DNA from: Pseudeuparius sepicola
Taxonomy: Eukaryota; Arthropoda; Insecta; Coleoptera; Anthribidae
Direction: 5' to 3'
NCBI GenBank assembly: GCA_963920635.1
Contig: OY987306.1
Coordinates: 33,361,453 to 33,425,452 of the forward strand
Length of the DNA: 64,000 bases
Positions 24,871 to 37,626 of the stretch are shown in pieces. The position numbers were made by a program, and so were the translations under genes. The notes under the pieces were generated by a model. It worked only from the letters and a program-made list of their open reading frames with translations. It was not told the DNA's origin and searched no databases. Every line of letters begins with the position of its first letter. The stretch's first letter is position 1.

Positions 24871-26614
24871 AGCATGACACTCATTGGAAAAGGAAGAAAA
24901 TATAGCAAAATTAATAAAAAAAATAATTTACGGGCTATTTGAGGTACGGGGGTTGTAGGGGGTGATCTTTTAGGGGTGGAAAACGGTTTATAACGATTTC
25001 CGGCAAAAGTACAACTCCTATCGAAAAAAGTTAAACGGCGAAGTTGTAGGTAATAAAAAGATCTACAACTTTTGTATTTATACTTTCTTCACAAAACCTC
25101 AAAATATCCGCGAAAAATCGAAATAACCGATTTTTTAGTTTTTAATTTTTATCTCCCACAAAAAAATTTTTTACGAGATTTGGTGGAAACTTACATTCTT
25201 ATGTCCCAAACACGCCGTTTTCAAATCGAAATATTTATTTTTACCCCTTATTTTGATTTTAAACCGAAAAAGTAGCCTCATTTTCAATCGAAAATACCCA
25301 CGTCAAAAAAGCTGCTTTTTAGAAAAAGTCGGTGCGCTTTCTATTAGTTGAAACCTTTACTTTCCGATGGTGTAAAAAATATACCTTACTATGGAAAATT
25401 TTCTCAGAAAACGCAAAAAAACGAAAAAACTCTATTTCGAAAAATTTGTTTAATCATTGTTTAAAATTTCGCGCGATTTATTTAAATTTACACTTCAATT
25501 ACTTGAAAAATGTAAGATTCCATGTTACATTGATAAAGTAAGAAATTGCAATTCCATGAAACATAAGAGTTTGCAAAAAACATGCGAAAATAGTTTTCTA
25601 AATATTATAGATGGGATTTAAAGGGGATTCAATCAAAAAATGTGACTGCTGCATAAATGGATAAAAAAGTTGATTTATTAAATTTATGAAATTTAGTAAA
25701 TTTATAAAATTGTACTAAGTATTCAAATTAAATAATTATGAAGTTATAATTATAATATTTTGATACACATTTATCACACTATTTGGAATTCTAATCAATT
25801 AGGTATCCACTATAGTTTTGACTCTTTGAATAGGCACCTACGAATATAATTTAAACATTTTCCTACAACTTTCTCAAAATATTGTAGATATCTTATAAAC
25901 TCTTAAGTTTATTAACTTATCTGGTTGTTAATTATTAATTATAGTATTATATATCGATTTACAATTTCTTGGTTTATCAATGTAACATGGAATCTTACAT
26001 TTTTCAAGTAATTAAAGTGTAAATTTCAATAAATAGCGCAAAAATTTAAACAATGTTTTAAAAAAGAATTCGAAGTCGAGTTTTTTCTTTTCTTTTGTAT
26101 TTTCTGAGAACATTTTTCATAGTGATGTATTTTTGTACGCCATCAGAAAGTAAGAGGTTTCAACAAACAAAAAGCGCACCGACTTTTTAAAAAGCAGCTT
26201 TTTTGACGTGGGCGTGGGTACTTTCGATTGAAAATGAGGTTACTTTTTCCGTTTAAAATCAAAATAAGGAATAAAAATAAATATTTTGATTCAAAAAAAT
26301 TACAGCTTGTTTGGGACATAACAAGGTAAATTTCGTGAAAACATTTTTTTTATGGGAGATAAAAATTAAAATCCAAAAAATCGGTCATTTAGATTTCGCG
26401 GATATTTTGAGGTTATGTGAAAAAAGTGTAAATGCAAAAGTTGTAGATATTTTTATTACCTACAACTTTCTTCGATAGAAGTTGTAGTTTTGCCGGAAAT
26501 CGTCATAAACCGTTTTCCACCCCTATAAAAAGTTTACTTCCTTCAAATCGCCCGTAAATTATTTTTCCTATTATTTTTCCTACATATTCTTCCTTTTCCA
26601 ATCAGTGTCATGCT
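24871..26614. mobile_element. 1.74-kb fold-back element
   Basis: The left end AGCATGACACTCATTGGAAA and the right end TTCCAATCAGTGTCATGCT are complementary. The arms stay complementary for about 800 bp, for example GGGGTGGAAAACGGTTTATA against 26500-26525. The centre is near 25742. Divergence between arms is modest. No transposase is present. Confidence 0.8.
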
Positions 26615-29600
26615 GTTCTAGATTTTTTTCACATTTTGCCATTTTCAAATGCTTCGGCCCTGATCTCTTGCAAGCTCGCTTGCCAGTTCCAAAACCAGAA
26701 TAAACCAGTAAAAATTGTTTATTTATCTTAGAAATCCGGCAATAATATGTGCTTTTGGCGGTGTATTCTTCTAACACCATTATCTTTACGAGTTTATTCT
26801 ATTTATAGCGTCTTGGCGTTTTGCTGAATGCGCATCTTCAGTTCCTTGACACCGACGGTGAAGCTCATTTTTCATCGGAGGATGACCCACATTTCAGCAA
26901 AATGTCTACCGAAAATAATCAATACCAGGCTAACGCTAATTATGTTCTTAGAGGAACGTTTTTTTTTATTTGGCGTTTCACGCACTGTTTGTGAGCAGAT
27001 TGACGCTTTCGGTTCACTTTTCAAGAGAAAGAAGTTCGAAATTGGTTGTAAATATACTCAAATTATTTTAAGAAGTCCTTACTGGGACTGTCAATTGGTA
27101 ATTTCTATATCCTAAGTTGGCATCAATGCAGCAAAAAATGCAACCGGGTCATAGGTTCAGGTCAGTAACGAGCCCATTTGCACTTATAACACGAAAAGTA
27201 ACACGAACAAGAACAACACAGATGACGGTAAAACTCACGAAACGTAGAAAACCCGCGAATATTTTCATTACCGAATATTTGAACCAGTTTGAACGATCTG
27301 GAAAACCTTCACTGTCACTTTGACACACCGAAGCTAAATTTGCCTCAGTCCGCCCGTAGACGCTGCCAAAAGCAGCTGATTATTACAAAATACCAAAACG
27401 AAAGTGTTTCCATGACGTTTGAAATTATTATTAAAATGAGTTGTAGTCAGTTATTTTTATTTTTAGCGGCATAATTGTGATTGCAATAGGGTTTTTATTT
27501 TATTATGCTCTTTTTTTCGTATCACTTGGGTAACTTTTCACATCATAAATCAACGAGTGACGTCATTAACTGGTTGAGACACATATACCTATGTTATACC
27601 CATGGTTAACAAAAAATTCCTAGGGATTTTGTGGAGAATGTCATCTGACAAAATCGGGACTTCTTACAGTAATCGGGGTATAACAGGGCTGCTTTTTAAC
27701 TTTTAAGGGGCCAAACATTTTTCAAAAATATGTGGACTTTATTGTTTAGGAATCACCTTGTATAATAATAAAATTTATTGATTATTGTATATAGATTTTA
27801 ATTATAAACAAAAATGTCCTCTTAGTATTTTTTCGTATGTGCCATCGTTTAATGGCAAATTTGATTTTTTGTTTTATTTCAGGGTATTTCGGAAATTTAA
27901 CTAAAAAAATTGGCTCAAACTAGAAAAAAAGTGTTTCTTACTTTAAGTAAAGTAACTTTTTCCAATAAACTTACCGATTTAAGGCTATACTTTTATAGAT
28001 ACAGGGCCTAATATATTAGGGAAGATAAAATTAATGTTCTCGAAAAGTAAAACCTTGAATGGGTAAAAGTTTATGGGAAAAATAAGTCACTCTATTTAAA
28101 GTAGAAATACATTTTTTTTCTACTTTAAGTCTTACTTATCGAGCACAGAAATACCCTGAAGTAATGCAAAAAAATCAAATTTGCCATAAAACCATAACAC
28201 ACAGGAAAAATTGCGAAGATGACATTTTTGCCAAAAAAGTGAACCACTCTGTATACTGGTAGGTACGTAGCTAGGTACCATAACATTTCTATGGCGAGCT
28301 TCATGGCTGTAGTCGCAGTATAGCTTACCAACAAGGAGTCCTCAAACAATTTCTTGGTACCTACCTACTTGTACGGTACATTTGTAATTTATAGTTCTGG
28401 CGGGTTGATAGTGGTCGGTTCGTCGGTTGTAATTGCACTATCTCAGCTTCCTTCTTGCGGTAAAAAGAGCTTCATTAAGAGAAAATTAACCAAACGATTT
28501 CTCGGTTAGATTGCCAGATCGCTATCAGAACAAGTTCATTCGCATTTGTATTTTATTAGGTTGTTAAGGAAGATTTATATTTGTGGTAAGCATCTACCAT
28601 CCAAAGCTACGAATTATAAATGTATAGTACAGGATTTTTTCCATACCTACCACCATTTACTCAATGCTGCCACTACCTCAGAGTCTAGCAGATGAACATA
28701 TTATATGGGATTTTTTTATTAATTGCACGAAAATCAAATATTACCGAAAAAATATAAAAATTGTACAAGAGTAAAGTAAACTTATTTTAGAAAATTCAGT
28801 AAAATGTTATTAAGAAAAGTTGTCTAGAATTAAAAGTAATGCCTAAAAATACTAAAACATGGCTTCCTAAGAAAAAAATTAACTTAGATTTTTAATTTTT
28901 TATGGAATCACAAACTTCATGTCTGTTGCATCGATATTAAAAAAAAAAATCGCAAAAATTCTTCTGAACAAGGTAAAACATAAGTAATGATAATGTGTAT
29001 ATTAAAAAACTCTCATTTAAAATTTTTATTTTAAATGTTTATTAAAAAACTGGAAATTAATTAACGAAAAATTTTTTTTCATAGCAGGCTATGTTTTGCT
29101 ATTTAGGAACATGCACCAACTTTCGGGAATATTTGTATTTTCGTTGTGCAATTAATAAAATAAAATCCCGAATGTTGTACACTTAGACCACACGGTATAT
29201 TATATGACTATAATTAATATCAAGGGTGCCATGAACATGAAAGAAAAAAGCCATGCGACTTCGCGACAGTGTTTGCGCATGCGCATTATTATAGAAGACG
29301 AAACAACTTCAATTAATGCAAAAAAATATAAACAACGTATCAAAAAATACTAAAAAAAATCCAAGAAAATTACAAAAAGTTCCAAGAAAGTGCCAAACAA
29401 TTAAGAAAACGCCAAAAAATTCCAAGAAAATAGGTACCAAAAATTACAAAAAAGTATAAATATACCAAAAAATACCAAAAATGCCATACCAAAAAATACC
29501 AGGCGCTACACCTACACTAAAATACCTCGGCCATTTCTTCCTCGGGTTAAATTATTGTTTTTTTACTTTAATTTCTTTTAGTGTTAGTGGCAATAGAATG

Positions 29601-29690
29601 TAAAGATGAAATTACTTGATTGTTTTTGTTTATCTTTTATAACGAGTCAGTTTTTTGTTGCAGGACTGCATATGTATGTGGGCATAGCAA
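26615..29690. other. Intergenic spacer; AT-rich low-complexity block at 29330-29520
   Basis: No gene is supported. Around 29330-29520 a degenerate tandem pattern of short units (variants of CCAAAAAATACCAAGAAAAT) is present. Confidence 0.4.
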
Positions 29691-29700
29691 TATATACCCA

Positions 29701-29915
29701 GGGGGGGGGGGGGGGGCAGGGGGAATCGCCCCCCCCCCCAGACCTCTCATATTTTAAACAATTCTCGAGGGTGGTATCGTAGATGTACTGTCCTTTGTGC
29801 GACTCTCGGCAATTATTTTTCCAATCCGAGACCTGGCCTGGAAATTTCTTTTAATCATACAATATTTTGTATGCAATACGTCAAACTTTTTAAGTTGCCC
29901 CCCCCCCCCCCCCAA
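29701..29915. repeat. Long homopolymer G and C tracts
   Basis: A G run of about 16 is followed by a C run of about 11 near 29701-29739, and a C run of about 17 lies near 29898-29914. The first pair could fold as a hairpin. Such tracts also invite assembly errors. Confidence 0.7.
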
Positions 29916-30205
29916 ATCGTATTTTCTGGGTGCGCCACTGCACCCCGCATAACAAAAAAATGGCAACCCTTTAAAAACATCGTCGGACGACTATCGAATG
30001 TCGTCATATTAAGGGTTGCCATGATATCCGGCAACAATAATTGTCTACCCGCAGGAAATCGACGCACCCCTACCGCTCGGTCCTGCTGGCCTCCCCCTGC
30101 GCCTCCGGCAACAAACGAAACAAAAACGGCGAACCACCGGCCGCGACAGCCACCTACGGCGAAGCGCCGCCGCTTCCACCGGAAAAACAAAAGCGCGCGA
30201 CTCAC

Positions 30206-30420
30206 CGCGCGGACGCGAAACCGAATCGACGGCGGCGTGGAGCAACTGCCCGCCGGTCGGCCGCCTGCTGCCGCCCAGGCCTGCTGCGGGGATGCGGGCG
30301 GCGACGCGGGGCGCGTGCGCGCGGCCGCAGGGGGGTGGGGAGTAGGGGGATGGCGGACGGGGGCGGGTTTTGGTAAAAGTAGAGGTGGAATTGTAGCGGG
30401 GGAAATGGCGTGGCAACGTT
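30206..30420 (-). promoter_or_regulatory. CpG-rich promoter / first exon, minus strand
   Basis: This segment is dense in CpG and GC, in strong contrast to the AT-rich flanks. On the minus strand it runs into a perfect donor (CGCG/GTGAGTCGCG) at 30205. That is the pattern of a 5' untranslated or N-terminal first exon next to a promoter. The frames through it are Pro/Arg/Ala-rich in every direction, which is a composition effect, so no protein is claimed. The downstream exon would lie below 30205; the exon at 18189-18536 on the same strand is one candidate. Confidence 0.5.
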
Positions 30421-30429
30421 TTAACAAAG

Positions 30430-32110
30430 TTAAGGGTTTTTTACGCGAATGCGCGAAATGTAAATCCTTAAAAGAGTGTCAAAGCTGCAGACCGATATGG
30501 CAATCTCTTAATATACCAATAAAAAGAGGTATGGTTATTAATTTTGACGTCGTAGTCGTCGAGAATATTCAAGTGTTTAATTTTGAATAAAAATAGAAAG
30601 AATAGGTAGAATGGCAATGTTTTAAAATGTGACTAAATTGGAAATATTAAAGAATTGTGACATGGTGCATATGTGAAAAGAAAGTACTCTAGCTTAGATT
30701 TTTGTGCAGTTAATACAAGGTGGCAATTCTTAAAAGGTGATCATAACGTCCAGCCCCAATTGGCAATATTTTAATATTCCAATAAAAAGAGGTGTTGTTT
30801 TTTGGTTTAGGCGTTTAAGGATCTTGTGGAGAATTCATACAAGGGCAATTTTGAACGAAAATGGATAAAAAAAGAAAAAAATATTCAGTGAAATGGCAAT
30901 ATCTATAAGTTGGAAATATTGAACTATGTATTGTGAAATGGTAAAATGGTAAAAATGCGAAAACAAATTCCTCTTAGATTTTGGTGCAATACCCAGTGGC
31001 ATTTCTTAAAAGGAAGTTTTATAACCTCCAAACCGAATTGGCAATATTTTAATTAACCAATAAAAAGAGAGGTGTTGTATTGGTCTTGGCTTTTAAGAAC
31101 CTCGTAGAGAATATACAAGGATAATTTTAAATGAAAATAGATAAAAAAAAGAAAGAATATTAAGCGAAATGGCAATATTTCAAAATGTGTTTGAATAGGA
31201 GATATTGAAGTATTGTTAAATGGCAAATATGCGAAAATAATGCCCGCTCTTAGTTTTTTGTACAGTGAATACGAAGTGGTAATTCTTAAGAGTCTCGCAA
31301 CCTACATACCGAATTGGCAATCTTTTAATATACCAATAAAATGAGTGCTGTTTAGGTTTTGACGTCGTAGAGAATATGCAAGGGTAATTTTGGATGAAGA
31401 TAGATAAAAGGAAAGAATATTAAGCAAAACGTGGAATGGCAATGTTTTAAAATATCTATAAATCGGAAATATTAAAGTATTGTCAAATGGTACATATGCG
31501 AAAAGAACCTCATCTTAGATGTTTGTGCAGTTAATATGAAGTTGCAATTCTTAAAAGGGGTGTCAACTATAACCTTCAGACCGAATTGGCAATATTTTAA
31601 TACACCAGTAAAATAATAATATAATAATATTGTTTATATACAAGACTTACAAACGACAAAATACAAATAAACACCAAGTAAGCATTAAGTAGACAAATAA
31701 AAAATAAGAGGTGTTGTTTTGGTTTTGGCTTCTAAGGATCTTGTAGAAAATATACAAGGGTAATTTTGAATGAAAATAGGTTCAAAAAAGAAAGAATATT
31801 AAATGAAACGCGAAATGGCAATATTTTAAAATGTGTACTTACCTATAAGTTGGAAATATTAAACTATTGTGAAATGGCAATATGGAAAATGAATTTCTCT
31901 TCGATTTTTGTAAAGTTAATAAAGAAGTCGCGATTCTTAAAAAGAGTGTCATAACCTCCAGACTGAATTGACAATATTTTAATATAGGGTAATAATTTAA
32001 TAATAATGGCAATATGGTAAAAATGCGAAAATAAATTCCTCTTAGATTTTGCAGAAGTGTCAAAGCTTCACACCAAATTGTTGGCAATATTTTAATATGT
32101 CAAGGATAAG
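30430..32110. repeat. Degenerate tandem array, unit about 275 bp
   Basis: A compound unit is repeated about six times with decay. Each copy carries TGGCAATATTTTAATA, then ACCAATAAAAAGAGGTGTTG, then GAATATACAAGGGTAATTTTG, GAAAGAATATTAAG and CCTCTTAGATTTTTGTGCAG. The ACCAATAAAA box recurs near 30516, 30777, 31055, 31332 and 31605. It fills the gap between the CpG-rich segment and the 3' end of UBE4A. Confidence 0.75.
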
Positions 32111-32654
32111 TTTGAATGAAAACAGAGGTAAAAAGGAAACAATATTAAGTAAAATGTGAAATGGCAATGTTTATGTGCAAGATTTGACTGGAAATGTTTT
32201 TCTCATATTTGTTGTAAATAAATAAATTATATTACCGTTAAAAATTATTGTCTAGGAGAGAATAAATAAAAACAATAATTATTTTGACTAGGTAGTACTT
32301 TTTTAATAAGATGGCAACTCTTAAAACTACATATTATTATAATTTGATATTGTAAAAATGGCAATATTTTAAAAATCGTAATAAACTGAATGTACCTTTA
32401 AAATTATTGCAATACTTTGGTTTACCTAGTGGTTGATTTATGTAAAAAAGCATTTTCTGACCGAAGAGTGTTTTTTGATGAAATACAAAATAAAAATACA
32501 ATTTCTTTAACAAAACAAATTTACTACATAAAATGTATAGGTACATACAACATATTATTATAACCCAACAAAAAAATACCAATTTTTCATTTTATACCTC
32601 AAAAATCGTACATAAAAAGTGCTGGAAACATTTCAACAATTTATTTTCTTTTAT

Positions 32655-35600
32655 TTATTTTTTCATCCTCTCATTCACCCATTTCCTAATTTCCTCCGCC
32701 AACTCTACATTCGGAATGATCTGATCCATTGACAGTGGCGCTCTGTTGAAGGGATCAGTTTGATCACTTAACAAATGCCTAAAAAAAACATGAAATTACA
32801 AAAAAAACAATCCGCCCTTTTTTCATAAAAAAAAATTTGACCCAAAGTGTCCACACTATAACAATTATTCACTACGTGTTTTTTTACAGACGAGTCACAG
32901 CGTCACAAAAAATTGTAACCCTAGTGCCCATACTGTAAAAAAGTCACTCTGTACTTTTCAAAATTGTGGCGCATAGTGGTCGCACTGTATCCTAATCGCT
33001 CCGTGATTATTTAACAGAGCGGTCACACAACGTCACAAAAATTATACGACCTGAGTGGCCGTACTGTAAAAAAATGCACTCAATGCTTTTTTAAACAGAG
33101 TGGTCACACAGCATCATAAAAAATTATAACGTATAGTGGCCATACTGTATAAAAAATTACTCCCTGCTTTTTTTACAGAGGGGTCACACACCGCCTTAAA
33201 AAATTGTGACCATGACGAATAATATACTGCAAAAAAATTAATCTGTGTTATTTTTTTATATTTTTTTACCTCGCTATTGTGCTTCTGTCAACGGTTTGTC
33301 GACTGCTCGGCAAAATCACGGGGTCCATCATTAACGTCGACATAATTGGGTCTAAGAAGTGATCGGGGGCGTCGGACATCGCTTCCTCGCTTTCTTTGTA
33401 TTCTTTCGCCTTTTCCGCCACTTTCGAGGCCACTTCCTTCAATTCGCCTACGGAGAAACAACGAAAAACAATAAATTTGACAAGTGACAGTTGACAAATG
33501 ACAGTTGACAAGGGACAGTTGACAAGCGACAGTTGACAAACGACAGTTACCTATAAGTGGACAGCCGCCGATTCTAACCAAAACATCTTCGGCTTGAACG
33601 AAAAGATTGGGACTGTAAGAACGACTGTCCTGCGAAACAGCCAAACAAAACGAGTCGATTTCTTTCAAATTTACGTAAATCTTGCAAATTTCCAATACCA
33701 TGCCTGCCGGATCGAAGCTATATTCTTTTGAATCTTTAACCTGTAAAAAAAAAATTTGATCCGGGGAGAAATATTATTCGTGTAAGTTACCTTGAAATTC
33801 TTTTGTTTCGGTCCAACGAGATTCAACAAGAAATAATTCAGCATGGCCGCTATTCGGTCGACCATCGTGGAATGCGTGAAAACTATCGAAATTTTCGAGG
33901 TTAATTTCTCCAACATTATTATCGTCTCTTTGCCCAGAATGTTGTCGAATCGAGCTAAACTACCGACGTGGTTCATTAACGCCATATTTTGCGACCGTTC
34001 GCGAGTGCTCAATTTTTCCCATTCACCAGATTCCCTAAATGATGCAGAAAATATGAATTTATAAAAATGGGGCCTTTCTCAGCAATTTCTGTCGATAATC
34101 TGCTACAATCTCACTCAAAACAGTTAAGGGATGCGAAAAGCAGAGTAGGCTTTGGACAAACAAGGAAACAAAAGTGACATTGACACTTGCTTTTCAAAGC
34201 CTACTTGAATACTGATAATGTGTTGCTAAGTAGGCTTTGGAAAACACTTGAAGAAAATGTCAAACATTTTTGAGTAGGCTTTGGACAAACAAGGAAACAA
34301 AAGTGACATTGACACTTGCTTTTCAAAGCCTACTTGAATACTGATAATGTGTTGCTAAGTAGGCTTTGGAAAACACTTGAAGAAAATGTCAAACATTTTT
34401 GACACTGCTGAGAAAAATTGACCATTATTGTGTTATTAAAACTTACTGAGCCTGTTGCATCTCCCGAATTTCTTTCATGTTAGCCAAGGCTTCGTCCAAC
34501 AAATAAATGGCGTCGTTTATCAGGAGATTGGCAAATTTTAGGAATAAAGGTGGATTCACAGCTTCCATGTTTTTTTCTGCGTCTTCGGCTAGTTCTCTGT
34601 CAAAAACAATATAATAAAAAAATATGAAGTCGCTCAACGAAATATTCATCGATCTTACCGAAAACATCCAACGTGCTCCGGAATTTCCCATAGATATTCA
34701 AAAACAACATACATCGGCCTGCGATAGTTGAATTTTTGGGCAAACTCTACACTTTCCCCTGTCATTTCGATTGACACAAAAACAGTCATTAGACTTCTTA
34801 CGATCTGTGATAAAATTGCTATTATTACTCGCATTGAAATGACAATTGTTATTTTTCAAAAATTATCCATTAGTTCATTTTTACTTTTACAAAAATCGCC
34901 AGAACTGCCCTGTACAACTTAAAACCAGTTACGTTTTCGCATATACCTTTTTAATTTTGAACAGAATCGCCACCTTGATTTGGGTATGTATTATAGTTTT
35001 TCGGTAAGATGGTCATTTGAACTACTTTTAAGTTTTCTCGTAAACCATGGCATTTAGCAAAAAAATGCAAGGGATACTTCTCGTTTTAAACTTCACAATA
35101 CATACCAAACCGCAATTGATTTTTATTTCGCAAAAGACCTTAACTATTTTTTTACCAAATTAAGTTTCACTAATATTTCTTACCTCCAGCCTGTGTTGGT
35201 GCTGTGTAAACAACAATTCTCTCTGATAACCTCCGATATTATTACCCGGTAAATCGTCTTTGTGGAACGGCAGCAAAGATTCCAAACCTTCGGCTAACCT
35301 AGCTCTTAGATGTGGGTTCGTCATTCTATCTCTTGATCCCATGAAAATTATTATACACGTCAGAATTGGATCCAATTTTTCTAACCCCTTTTCCTCCAGC
35401 AGTGTTTTTTGCGTAAAACGACGCACATACGTCAGAAACGACACTATATTCTCTATTAAAAACTCCGGAACACACCTACAATCGATAAAATACAATCGAC
35501 TTGTGCCTTATCTTACAGACTTTCCTCTGGCACTCACTTTAATGTGCCAGGTATCTTATCGGACAATGGGAAACTTATCGGCAACTCTTCTAGAGGCGCA

Positions 35601-37626
35601 AACGTGGTTGGGTCGACGAATCCGTCGCGAACGGCAAGTTGACACAACCAATACGTCGTGGAAGACACAAGGTCAAACATATTGTTCATCAAAGTAGGAT
35701 CCGACAGTTGACATTTGAGCGACAGGTACCTGCAAGTGGCACATGGTGGTCAACCTATCTTTAGATGGGCGTGCGCACGCGCAGTTCACACGAATACTGA
35801 TATTATTATCGAGCAGTTGACTACATCTTACTTGCTCAATTCCGCACTCATCCTGTCCCTTATCGTCGACACAATGTCAGAGTTACCGCCGGCTTGTTGC
35901 ATGGCCTCATTGAATGCCCTCTCCATTTTCGCCATTTCCTAAAATGGCAGTTTACACGCGACCGTCAAAATTGTCGAAAATGCGGCTCACCCTGTTTAAT
36001 TTCATCATCTGATCGACCCCAACTCTAAACGACAGGTCTATAGATTTGTGCGCCATAAAGAAACATTCGGTCATAAAGTTGTAACTGTCCGAAGTAGGTC
36101 GTTCTTCTTCTATGTCGCCGATAGTGGTGACGGGTACGAAACAAGTGTCGCCTGTCAAAGTGTGCATGTGTACACCTTTCGTGTCTAATTTTTCCGTCTA
36201 AAATTTAACCGGTGTATCCAAAATGTTTTTAACGCACCCAATAACTCACCGTGACAGCACAATACGTAGGATCAACTTTCAATATTCGTTTATCCCTGAA
36301 ATTGTTGCAAAACGGTTGGCACATCCTCAACAAAACGTTTGATAAATTCAACATGAATCCGTCGGAAACCGATGTGTAATACGCCGGATTAAGTTCGGGG
36401 GGGCCCTCGTTAATCCAAAGTTTCCCTCTATCGACGTTATATCTGAGACAATCGCCAAGCCATCGTAGAGTTTTGTTTTTAGCTTTAACGCCCGATTTGA
36501 AGAGATTTAAAATGAACGTGTGAATGTGTTGAGTCAATTTGTCTGTACTAGTCCAAAGAATGCCTTCTGCCCTCGAATTCGATGCCTAAAGGTTACAGAT
36601 TTGTTAAAAAAAAACAAATTTGACAAAATAACAGTAAAATTTTCATTTTTCTAGTGCTGTCAGTTATCAACAAATGACAGTCACCCTGTCAGTTATCTGT
36701 CAAAAAACAAACAAAGGACAGCAAAATGCCAAAAATCAAGGCTTACTTGATCCATGGGACTGGTAAAATATTCATAGCTTCCGCTGGGCAATTTTGGCAA
36801 TATAGAAATGTTGAATAAAATACCCAGAGGTGTGCTAGCATAGTCCGAACCGATGTGGATTCTGTTTGGTGCACAGCTGTCGATAAAAAGTTCAGCCAAC
36901 TTTTCGTTTTTTACAAATACTTGTAAGTAATTGAAGATGTCGTAGTTGAGGCTAACTAGTGTCATTTTGGAGGCTTCTAGATTGAATTTTGTGTTGATGT
37001 TTGAGATGAATTTGCGTAGGCTTGTGTCGTCTAGAAAATATCGCACTGTATAGTCTAGAAATATTGTACTTTTATTTCTTACCATTATTTTCTTCTTGTA
37101 TTATCCTGTACGCAATGTCAAGAAAGAAATTTTCATGGTATTCCCCTGCGTTTTTCAAAATTTCGTACATTTGACCCTCCATATCTTGTCCACTATAAAT
37201 TTCAGGTTGTATAATAGCCGTAGCAGCATTCTGTATGATCTGTTCCTTAATTTTCTGTTTTTCATCATTTTTTAACTTTATTTCGTTTTCTAATTTTTTA
37301 TAAGCCACATACAGGTAATGCATAACATTTCGATCGCAAGCATGACGATTGCTGAAACCTTTATTAACATATTGTGCTAAATAAATGTTATCGTCGTTAC
37401 ACATGAACAATCGTTCAAATAGAGCATGGTGCAAAACGTCCAAGTCCAATTTTTTTGTATTTTGGCTCGTAGAGACCTCTTCGAGGTATAAAAATTCTTT
37501 GCTGTCACTTCTACTAGGGTTCAAAGTAAAACCAAATATTTCCTCAAGGGTATCACTAAAAGGGTCGTTATTTTCTGTTTCCTCTTGGTTGTTTCCTTGA
37601 AATAGGGACATAAATGGATTCGCCAT
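32655..37626 (-). CDS. UBE4A: Ubiquitin conjugation factor E4 A (U-box E3/E4 ligase)
   Basis: This U-box ligase extends or builds ubiquitin chains with an E2, acting in cytosolic and nuclear protein quality control (family knowledge). I could build 13 exons with matching phases: 37626-37083, 37030-36747, 36585-36250, 36197-35991, 35938-35832, 35729-35538, 35475-35184, 34804-34659, 34596-34447, 34034-33791, 33740-33551, 33447-33270 and 32778-32655. These give 997 aa, against about 1066 in human UBE4A. The start MANPFMSLF matches the NPFxxLF start of the family. The E4 core contains [22 protein letters not shown] and [20 protein letters not shown]. The C-terminal U-box (about 925-990) contains [18 protein letters not shown] and [18 protein letters not shown]4B was considered, but the N-terminus and core fit UBE4A. 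Several introns hold local tandem repeats. Polyadenylation signals follow the stop immediately. Confidence 0.96.
32870..33235. repeat. Degenerate tandem repeat in UBE4A intron 12
   Basis: Four copies of a unit with GGTCACACAGCGTCACAAAAA, ATTATAACG, AGTGGCCATACTGTA and a T-rich stretch occur near 32890, 33017, 33098 and 33178. It lies between exons 12 and 13 of UBE4A. Confidence 0.65.
33478..33549. repeat. 15-16-bp tandem repeat beside UBE4A exon 11 donor
   Basis: Five units of GACAGTTGACAAxxxx run up to the donor of exon 11 and fill most of the 103-nt intron 11. The coding sequence itself is not interrupted. Confidence 0.8.
34143..34400. repeat. 129-bp tandem duplication in UBE4A intron 9
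   Basis: Two units starting at 34143 and 34272 look identical base for base over 129 bp, so the duplication is recent. Each starts GAGTAGGCTTTGGAC and contains the complement CAAAGCCTAC, so each unit can fold. GTAGGCTTTGGAC is also the end of the TIR element at 6977. Confidence 0.85.

Noticed and set aside
29871..30590. 239-codon plus-strand frame and its minus-strand mirrors in the CpG island
   Set aside because: Open in several frames because GC-rich DNA has few stops. The sequence is Pro/Arg/Ala-rich in all frames and runs into a tandem repeat.
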